From assembly GCA_047633175.1 (NCBI GenBank), contig JBLIEQ010000019.1, forward strand, positions 12,380 to 76,379: DNA of 64,000 bases, in the 5' to 3' direction. Under the pieces are notes generated by a model that was not told the DNA's origin, did not search any database, and saw nothing but the letters and a program-made list of their open reading frames with translations. The stretch's first letter is position 1, and the number at the start of each line of letters is the position of its first letter. The translations under genes and the position numbers were made by a program. The DNA is from Motiliproteus sp047633175. Lineage in GTDB: Bacteria; Pseudomonadota; Gammaproteobacteria; Pseudomonadales; Balneatricaceae. Of this stretch, positions 57,829-64,000 are shown piece after piece.

Positions 57829-59124
57829 GTGTTTAACTCTAATAACAAAGGCTCTGAATTGAACATGGCGACTCCTGTTGAAGCTGATGGACAACTGACT
57901 CCCGAAGAGCAGAAGCGTCTTACTGCGGACATGCATCGTTCTCTACGACGCAAGAAAGTCCGCGCTCTGCTGCTTGTAGCACCTCTGCTGCTCTTTATTC
58001 TAGTAACCTTTATCGCGCCTATCGGTTCGATGCTATTCCGCTCTGTGGATAACCCACAGGTTTCCGAGTCACTGCCCTTTACCACCATCGCTCTGAAAAC
58101 CTGGGATGCTCAGGCACTGCCTGATGAGGAAACCTACGCCGCCCTGGTCAAAGACCTGGTCATAGGCAAGGAAAACTACAGCATCGGTCAGGCGGCGACA
58201 CGGTTGAATTACGAGCTTAGTGGCATGCGCAGCCTGTTTATGGGCACCGCTCGCAAGGCTAAGAGACTTGATCCGCCTTTCAAAGACCAGCTAATTAAGA
58301 TGAACAAGGACTGGGGGAATATCGACTACTGGAAGGTCATTCAACGCGAGTCCTCAAGCTACACCAAATCCTACTATATTGCCGCTGTCGACATGGAGAC
58401 CAAGCCGGACGGCGAAATTAAGGCGCTCCCCGACAACCGAAGTATTTACCTCAACCTGTTCTGGCGCACGGTGTGGATGTCGCTACTGATTACCGTACTG
58501 ACCGTTATTCTGGGCTACCCGGTTTCTTATCTGCTGGCTTCGCTGCCGATACGTACCGCCAATATGCTGATGATTCTGGTGTTACTGCCCTTCTGGACCT
58601 CGCTGCTGGTGCGAACCACATCCTGGATCGCGATGCTGCAGAGCCAGGGCGTTGTTAATGACCTGCTGGTATGGATAGGAATAGTGGCCGACGAGGAGAG
58701 GTTGTCATTGATCTATAATGCCACCGGCACCATCATCTCGATGACGCATATACTGTTGCCGTTTATGATTCTGCCCCTGTATTCGGTGATGAAAACGGTT
58801 CCGCCTAGCTATATGCGTGCCGCGCGCTCCCTGGGTGCCACTCCCTTCACCGCGTTCTATCGCGTCTATCTGCCACAGTCGTTACCTGGCATCTCCGCCG
58901 GCTCGATTCTGGTCTTTATCCTCGCGATCGGCTATTACATCACCCCTGCATTAGTCGGTGGTCAGTCGGGACAATTCATCGGTAATATGATCGCCTATCA
59001 CATGCAGGGCTCCCTCAACTGGGGTCTGGCCGCCGCACTCGGCGTCATGCTATTGCTGCTGGTCTTTGGTCTCTATGCCGTTTATAACCGTCTTGTTGGC
59101 TCCAACAAAGTGAAGGTAGGATAA
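57829..59124 (+). CDS. PotB-like ABC importer permease with long periplasmic insert
   Basis: Up to 431 residues: one N-terminal helix (about 45-65), then about 140 residues of hydrophilic sequence (VDNPQVSESLPFTTIALKTW to PDGEIKALPDNRSIYL), then five helices with the EAA-like loop MRAARSLGATPFTAFYRVYL. Typical PotB is near 280 residues, so the insert between the first two helices is the extra part. The start is uncertain: GTG 57829, TTG 57859 (with AAAGG upstream) or ATG 57865 (MATPVEAD). Confidence 0.86.
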   Translation: MFNSNNKGSELNMATPVEADGQLTPEEQKRLTADMHRSLRRKKVRALLLVAPLLLFILVTFIAPIGSMLFRSVDNPQVSESLPFTTIALKTWDAQALPDEETYAALVKDLVIGKENYSIGQAATRLNYELSGMRSLFMGTARKAKRLDPPFKDQLIKMNKDWGNIDYWKVIQRESSSYTKSYYIAAVDMETKPDGEIKALPDNRSIYLNLFWRTVWMSLLITVLTVILGYPVSYLLASLPIRTANMLMILVLLPFWTSLLVRTTSWIAMLQSQGVVNDLLVWIGIVADEERLSLIYNATGTIISMTHILLPFMILPLYSVMKTVPPSYMRAARSLGATPFTAFYRVYLPQSLPGISAGSILVFILAIGYYITPALVGGQSGQFIGNMIAYHMQGSLNWGLAAALGVMLLLLVFGLYAVYNRLVGSNKVKVG

Positions 59125-59128
59125 AATT

Positions 59129-59977
59129 ATGGCTGTTCCAACATATGCAGGACCTCTGGAAACGACCTGGTATTACCTGTTCCGCTTTCTCTGCGCCCTG
59201 GTACTTATCTTCCTGATCTCTCCACTGATCATCATTGTACCGCTGTCGTTTAACGTAGAACCTTACTTCAGCTTTACCGATGGGATGCTGGCGCTTGATC
59301 CTGACGCTTATTCGCTGCGCTGGTACGAAGAGTTTCTAAGCAGTGAACGCTGGATGAACGCCATCCAGAACACCTTTATCGTGGCGCTGTTTTCAACGAC
59401 GCTGTCGATGATTCTGGGGACGCTTGCGGCACTGGGGCTGAGTCGCTCCGAACTGCCCTATAAGGGCTTTATCATGGCGTTATTGATCTCGCCGATGATC
59501 ATCCCGCTGATCATTGCGGCAGCCGGCATGTTCTTCTTCTACTCGTGGATAGGCGTGTCCCAAAGCTACTTCGGCCTGATCCTGGCGCATACCGCGCTGG
59601 GGACTCCCTTTGTAGTTATTACAGTAACCGCAACCCTGAGTGGTTTCGATCAGAATCTGGTTAAAGCTGCCGAGAGCCTGGGTGCTACACCGACCTATGC
59701 GTTCTTTAAAATCACCGTGCCGCTTATTATGACTGGGGTAATCTCAGGCGGCCTGTTCGCTCTGATGACCTCTGTGGATGAGGTCGTCGTGGCACTCTTT
59801 ATAGCCGGTGCAGAACAGCGCACCATACCTATGCAGATGTGGTCCGGTATTCGTGAGCAGATCAGCCCGACTATCCTGGCGGTAGCAACGATCCTGGTAG
59901 GGATGTCCATCCTGCTGCTGGCCACGGTCGAAGGACTACGCCGGCGTTCGGAAAACATTCGCGGCGTCACTTACTAG
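59129..59977 (+). CDS. PotC-like ABC importer permease
   Basis: 282 residues with six helices and the EAA loop in VKAAESLGATPTYAFFKITV (about 190-209). N-terminal PLETTWYYLFRFLCALVLIF fits the PotC/YdcV type. It forms the membrane channel with the PotB-like partner and ends the operon; the start is only four bases after the previous stop. Four tandem 14-base units and a strong terminator follow. Confidence 0.9.
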   Translation: MAVPTYAGPLETTWYYLFRFLCALVLIFLISPLIIIVPLSFNVEPYFSFTDGMLALDPDAYSLRWYEEFLSSERWMNAIQNTFIVALFSTTLSMILGTLAALGLSRSELPYKGFIMALLISPMIIPLIIAAAGMFFFYSWIGVSQSYFGLILAHTALGTPFVVITVTATLSGFDQNLVKAAESLGATPTYAFFKITVPLIMTGVISGGLFALMTSVDEVVVALFIAGAEQRTIPMQMWSGIREQISPTILAVATILVGMSILLLATVEGLRRRSENIRGVTY

Positions 59978-59986
59978 GCGTATTAC

Positions 59987-60042
59987 GCTGCTATCTAATA
60001 GCTGATATCTAATTGCTGATATCTAATTGCTGATATCTAATA
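59987..60042. repeat. Four tandem 14-base units after the importer operon
   Basis: GCTGCTATCTAATA, GCTGATATCTAATT, GCTGATATCTAATT, GCTGATATCTAATA, without gaps, beginning ten bases after the last stop codon. Confidence 0.95.
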
Positions 60043-60072
60043 AATGCCGGTGCTTTCGCACCGGCATTTTTT
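60043..60072 (+). terminator. Intrinsic terminator of the importer operon
   Basis: AATGCCGGTGC-TTTC-GCACCGGCATT followed by T6 or more. Confidence 0.95.
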
Positions 60073-60959
60073 TTGCTATGTCCCAATCTGTTGTTGCGGC
60101 AGTTTATTCTGCATTATTGTCTTTTTAATCACACTCCGGTTCCGCCTCACGGCGGCTTCATTTCTTTGTAGCGACAAAGAAAGCGAAGCAAAGGCCGCTC
60201 CTGGCCATCCATGGCCCCCCGGCATTCGAACATCCCTGTCCATCAAAGCGCCCCCTACTAAACCGCCCTCCGGGTACGCGCCTGCGGCGCTATGAAATCC
60301 AGCCTGAGGCTGACAGATTCGGATTCACTCGGTACATCCTTGTACCTCGCCCTCCGGGCAACCTGCGGTTGTGCAAATCGGCTATCCTGCCGATTTGTCT
60401 GTCTCAGCTGCCAGTCTCGCCATTGCCTGCAGGGACGCAGGTATGCCGTTGTTGTCGGGAACTGACAACGGCCAATGGCTCGACCCTGCGGGCCTTTTCA
60501 GTCTGTATTACATCGGTTTAGAAAGGGGATTTGGCGCCATTCTGATGGTGCGACTGCCGTTTCAAGCCTTTCAAAAAGCTACAATATTACCTACAAAACT
60601 CAGCCTTAGCACCGTGGGAGGCGACCCACAGGGACGTGGGAAGTGCCGCTGTTGCAGGAGCCTTCAGCTGCCTGCCTGCAGGCGATTTTTTGAACAGAAT
60701 GAAAGGGCTAGTCACAACAACAGATTGGTACATCGCCATTTTTTTGGTTTCTTGTAGGTCGGACTTTAGTCCGACGCAGGCCACTCATAGCCAACCTTGT
60801 CGGACTACTTTCTACCCACAAAACGCCAACCCACAAGGATGTGTTTTGTAGGTTAGGCTTCAGCCTAGCAGTGAGATAGTGAGATAGTGAGATACGATCC
60901 CAGCCTCCAGACACCCCGGGCTATACCCTGTGGGAGCCTGCCTGCAGGCGATCTTTTAA
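60073..60959. repeat. 887-base intergenic region rich in REP-like palindromes
   Basis: No supported gene. It holds ACAAAGAAAG-type hairpins near 60165, a GTAG-headed palindrome GTCGGACTTTAGTCCGAC (60755-60778), CCTTGTCGGACTACTTTCTAC (about 60793) as in the 4480 and 38744 elements, GTTAGGCTTCAGCCTAGC (about 60850), three tandem GTGAGATA octamers (60871-60894) and two GAGCCTGCCTGCAGGCGAT-type palindromes (about 60660 and 60934). Open frames across it show no family features. It looks like a landing zone for several REP families. Confidence 0.7.
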
Positions 60960-61904
60960 TCAGCCCGTAGGCTGCGCATTCTGATAAACCAGAATGGCTG
61001 CCGCCAGATCCTCCAGCGCCGCCCCTACCGACTTAAACAGCGTGATCTCCTCGAATCCCTGACGGCCCGACCGCTCTCCCCGACATAACTGAAACAGATC
61101 GGCCTGAATATCCTCAGTAACCAGAGCACCCGTTTGCAGGGGTATCACGATATCGCCGGCTTCTTTGGTCGCGCCCTCGACGGTATCGACAAACACCCGG
61201 CTACGGCGAATCGCCTCATCATCGGTTTCACGCATTGTCGGCCTGAAACCGCCGATCAGATCAAGATGCACGCCGGGCTTGAGCCATTCACCCAACACCA
61301 GCGGCTGCTCGCTAAGCGTACAGCAGCTGATGATATCGGCGCTTCCGACCTCTTCCTCCAGCTCCTCAACGGCCACGGCAGGAAAACCCGCTTGTTGTAA
61401 CTGCTTGGCCGCTGCCTGAGCCTTATGCAGATCACGTCCCCAGATGGCGATCCGCTGCAGCGGAAACTCGCTGGCATAGGCTTCCACAAGGTTAGGACAG
61501 AGTTTGCCGGTGCCCACGATCAACAGACGCTTGCTCTCGGCGCGCGCCAGATAACGGGCCGCCAGTACCGATGCGGCCGGGGTGCGCCTGGCAGTCAGCT
61601 CGGCGCCATCCATCATCGCCAGCAGCTGGCCTGTTTTGCCACAGCTCAGCAGATAATTACCGGATATCGCCGGCATATTACGCGCCCCGTTGCCGGGAAA
61701 CACGGTGACCTGTTTAACGCCTATATACTCCCCTTCTATCCAGGCGGGCATCAGCAGCAACGTGGCCTGCTGCTCGCCGGGGACTTCGATTTGATGATGA
61801 TGCCGCACAGGCATTACACAACCCTGCTCAAACTGTTTATCCAGGGCGTTGATCAGTTCTCTCCAGGGTAAGGAGTCACGTAGCTGTTCTGCGCTATAGA
61901 GCAT
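60960..61904 (-). CDS. Ornithine cyclodeaminase/mu-crystallin family protein
   Basis: 314 residues from ATG 61904 with GAGG just upstream. Family pattern: N-terminal LYSAEQLRDSLPWRELINAL, the ADP-binding loop LLIVGTGKLCPNLVEAY (about 127-143) where the usual GxGxQ is GTGKLC, and the late Asp in HLDLIGGFRPTMRETDD. Relatives include ornithine cyclodeaminase, mu-crystallin and delta-1-pyrroline-2-carboxylate reductase; the last fits best next to a DadA-type oxidase. It overlaps no neighbour and is 22 bases downstream of the oxidase gene. Confidence 0.85.
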   Translation of the reverse strand: MLYSAEQLRDSLPWRELINALDKQFEQGCVMPVRHHHQIEVPGEQQATLLLMPAWIEGEYIGVKQVTVFPGNGARNMPAISGNYLLSCGKTGQLLAMMDGAELTARRTPAASVLAARYLARAESKRLLIVGTGKLCPNLVEAYASEFPLQRIAIWGRDLHKAQAAAKQLQQAGFPAVAVEELEEEVGSADIISCCTLSEQPLVLGEWLKPGVHLDLIGGFRPTMRETDDEAIRRSRVFVDTVEGATKEAGDIVIPLQTGALVTEDIQADLFQLCRGERSGRQGFEEITLFKSVGAALEDLAAAILVYQNAQPTG

Positions 61905-61926
61905 GTAAACCTCTCTCAATATTCAT

Positions 61927-63195
61927 TCAAAATGAGCTAAATCGTGTCGCCGCAAAGGGCGCCACATCGATACTTGAGTCTTGATTGCAAATAATCTCGC
62001 GAATCAGACGCCCGGTGATCGGCCCCAGAGTCAGCCCCAGATGCCCATGTCCAAAGGCGAAAAAACTGTTGTCGAACTTAGGTGAGCGGCTAATCACCGG
62101 TACCGAATCGGGCATCGAGGGGCGAAACCCCAGCCACCGGTCCTCAATACGCGCATCCACGTCTGGCAGAAGCTGGGCGGCCAATCCCGCCAGCCGAGTG
62201 ATCTTGGCATAGTCTGGCTTGGCTTTAAGCCCCGCAAACTCAACCCCGCTGCTCAGACGCAAGCCCTGCGAAAGAGGATTGAGCACCATCGCCCGCTCGC
62301 TCCAGAAGACGGGACGCTGCAGCAACCGGTTATTACTGCGCGGCAACATCAGGTGATAGCCGCGCTCGGTATCCAGAGGCAACGGACAGCCGAGCTCCTT
62401 AGCCCAGCGTTTCGACCAGGCTCCGGCACAGATCAGCAGCTGCTGACAGGGGAGCGTGCCCGACGCGGTTATCACCGCCTCAGGCCCCTGCTCGGTCATC
62501 TTCAGCGCCAGCGCACGGGTCTGATGCAGCCGGCCACCGCGCTGTAAAAAAACCTCGGTCAGGTGTTTGAGCAACCCCGGCAGATCATCGATCTGGGCAC
62601 ATTCCGGATAAAAGACCGCCCCGGCCATAGGTGCCAGATTCGGCTCTAACTGCTTAATATCGTCAGGGCCAAGCGCCTGCGCCACCGCACCAGACCCGAG
62701 GGCTGCCTGCTGTTCCCGATGGCCGGCAGCGAGCCCCTTCTTAGTTGAGTAGACCTTCAGCCAGCCCTTTTGCTGCAACCGGGGGAGGCCCTCAGTATCG
62801 GCCAGCAGCTTCCTGAAACTGGGAACAGCCTGCTGAATAAGGGATGCCAGAGCCCTGGCGCTATGCTGGACGTGATCGGCCCCGGCGGATCTAAAAAAAC
62901 GCCAGCCCCAGGGAATAAACGCAGGCAGATGGGACAACCGCAGAGCGACAGGGCTGCCCGGATCCAACAGCAACCTGGGCAACTGCCGCAGCATTGCGGG
63001 GGTACTCAGAGGCTGGTTTTCACTCACCGCGATGATCCCGGCATTACCGTAAGAGGCCGCCTCCCTCTCCTGTTGCGGATCGATAAGATCGACCCTCAGG
63101 CCTGCAGCCTGAAGCTCCAGGGCACTACAGAGCCCTATGATCCCCCCTCCGATAATCGTAATCTGGCGCCCGCTGCCCGCATGTTCGTTTATCAC
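61927..63195 (-). CDS. DadA-type FAD-dependent amino-acid oxidase/dehydrogenase
   Basis: 422 residues: FAD loop ITIIGGGIIGLCSALELQAA (about 13-32), EREAASYGNAGIIAVSENQPL, and the C-terminal RIEDRWLGFRPSMPDSVPVIS and FAFGHGHLGLTLGPITGRLI typical of D-amino-acid dehydrogenases. The imino acid it would make, if the substrate is proline-like, is what the downstream cyclodeaminase-family protein could reduce. D-hydroxyproline or D-amino acid substrates are both possible. ATG 63195. Confidence 0.86.
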   Translation of the reverse strand: MINEHAGSGRQITIIGGGIIGLCSALELQAAGLRVDLIDPQQEREAASYGNAGIIAVSENQPLSTPAMLRQLPRLLLDPGSPVALRLSHLPAFIPWGWRFFRSAGADHVQHSARALASLIQQAVPSFRKLLADTEGLPRLQQKGWLKVYSTKKGLAAGHREQQAALGSGAVAQALGPDDIKQLEPNLAPMAGAVFYPECAQIDDLPGLLKHLTEVFLQRGGRLHQTRALALKMTEQGPEAVITASGTLPCQQLLICAGAWSKRWAKELGCPLPLDTERGYHLMLPRSNNRLLQRPVFWSERAMVLNPLSQGLRLSSGVEFAGLKAKPDYAKITRLAGLAAQLLPDVDARIEDRWLGFRPSMPDSVPVISRSPKFDNSFFAFGHGHLGLTLGPITGRLIREIICNQDSSIDVAPFAATRFSSF

Positions 63196-63504
63196 TTTCG
63201 CCTCACTCAGTCACCGTCTTTAATCAACAGACTCTAACGCCTGTAACCACCAGCTACAATACTGAAATCAGAGGTATTATCCGAGAATCAGGCGTGCAGA
63301 CTGACCTACTCAGCCACATCCCTGCATTGCCGGCTAGGCCCGGGGTAAGCCCGCAGTAGGCCCGACTTGCTACAAAGCAGCCCCTATGTCAAAAAAGTTG
63401 TTCAAAAAACAGGCACCAGGCTCCAGCCGATACCCACAAGGCGATCAGAAAACAGCCAATCAGCAATGAATTGGAACTTTGTTGGTATTATTTGAATTTG
63501 AGGC

Positions 63505-63532
63505 TTGTCATAAACAGGCTGACGATTATAAT
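63505..63532 (+). promoter_or_regulatory. Promoter of tRNA-Val
   Basis: TTGTCA (63505-63510), 16-base spacer, TATAAT (63527-63532), followed by a GC-rich ACGCCC discriminator typical of stringently controlled stable RNA promoters. The rest of the 379-base gap (63196-63574) shows no gene. Confidence 0.8.
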
Positions 63533-63574
63533 ACGCCCACGTTGAAAGGGCGAAGAACAACACCCCGACGCTTT

Positions 63575-63651
<77 letters not shown>

Positions 63652-63678
63652 AATTAGATTGTTAATTCAATCACATAG

Positions 63679-63706
63679 AAGCCCAGACCTCGGTCTGGGC
63701 TTTTTT
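63679..63706 (+). terminator. Intrinsic terminator after tRNA-Val
   Basis: AGCCCAGACC-TC-GGTCTGGGCT followed by T6, 30 bases after the tRNA. Confidence 0.94.
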
Positions 63707-63885
63707 GTTTCTGGCCGTGTGACCACTTGTAAGCGGCTTTACCCCTCAGCAACACCTCGTCGTCAGGCTTCACTCTTCGCACCGCCCCACCCGATTATTG
63801 ATCCGCAGACTGTCTACGGCTTCGACTGTGATAGAAAGAGGGGATCCAAGTCTTTCATCATGTGCACAATAAAAGACCTAATGGG

Positions 63886-63967
63886 ATGGTCCGCCTCACT
63901 CCAATCGGCTTCAAATGAGCCATGATGAATGAGCAAACAGACATCACAGGGGAGTAAGACGGACCAT
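63886..63967. repeat. Inverted repeat near the right edge
   Basis: ATGGTCCGCCTCACTCC (63886-63902) and GGAGTAAGACGGACCAT (63951-63967), 15 of 17 complementary. A frame begins at ATG 63966 (MTNHNSKLQIS) and runs off the window; GGGGAG lies 11 bases before it. It could be the start of a mobile element or an ordinary gene. Confidence 0.45.
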
Positions 63968-64000
63968 GACTAATCATAACTCAAAGCTACAAATTAGCAT

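Noticed and set aside
60044..60851. Three small open frames after the importer operon
   Set aside because: They cover a terminator and REP-like palindromes and show no recognisable protein features.
63659..63925. 88-codon open frame after tRNA-Val
   Set aside because: It contains the tRNA terminator hairpin and has no ribosome site or family resemblance.

Overview
The window looks like a chromosomal segment of a Gram-negative gammaproteobacterium, most likely a marine Oceanospirillales/Pseudomonadales relative. The reasons are the order yceD-rpmF-plsX-fabD-fabG-acpP-fabF-pabC-mltG-tmk-holB-pilZ-tatD, the order ftsK-lolA-rarA-crcB-serS next to trxB-aat-bpt-infA and clpA-clpS/cspD/icd as in Pseudomonas, a monomeric isocitrate dehydrogenase, and an AddAB-like nuclease pair instead of RecBCD. 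The genus cannot be named from the sequence alone.

Layout. 1-1700: end of a hydroxypyruvate isomerase gene, a CheW-like gene and a DUF1285 gene. 1740-5990: an AT-rich block of small one-gene units, all on the minus strand (VOC, MAPEG, GFA, GNAT, GFA, DinB, then a ParE/Phd toxin-antitoxin pair). They are separated by quasi-palindromes that resemble integron attC sites, and no integrase is present. 6000-10640: a P2-type cation ATPase, then a DUF432 gene paired with an MscS channel. 10640-20880: the fatty-acid/phospholipid and cell-envelope operon, minus strand. 21000-27150: maf, an SppA-type peptidase, a HAD phosphatase, a MaoC hydratase, an isochorismatase-like hydrolase, dsbD and an SH3-domain membrane protein. 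27250-33800: the AddB-like and AddA-like pair. 33900-38700: DAHP synthase, nfuA, a MATE exporter and a CPA2 antiporter. 38866-45300: the serS-crcB-rarA-lolA-ftsK block. 45700-54800: trxB, aat, bpt, infA with decayed tandem copies of itself, clpA, clpS, cspD and icd. 55270-59977: a four-gene polyamine-type ABC importer. 60960-63195: an ornithine-cyclodeaminase-family gene and a DadA-type amino-acid oxidase. 63575-63651: tRNA-Val(GAC).

How the genes work together. Two regions form classical functional units: phospholipid/fatty-acid synthesis coupled to nucleotide and DNA-replication genes (10.6-20.9 kb), and N-end-rule protein turnover (aat and bpt add the Leu tag, ClpS delivers, ClpA unfolds; 46.7-51.8 kb). 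The importer and the two amino-acid oxidoreductases at 55-63 kb may form a nitrogen-compound uptake and breakdown group.

The most unusual property is repeated tandem duplication at gene 3' ends. At least ten loci carry tandem copies that include or closely follow a stop codon. In two of them (tmk/holB and the AddB/AddA pair) the duplicated segment is an overlapping stop/start junction. Each duplication created a chimeric micro-ORF of about 30 codons that begins like the downstream gene, ends like the upstream gene, and keeps the stop/start overlap on both sides. At infA the second half of the gene is repeated two to three times downstream. Interspersed REP-like palindromes with a GTAG head and two copies of a MITE-like element with GGAGGCTGACC ends occur between genes.
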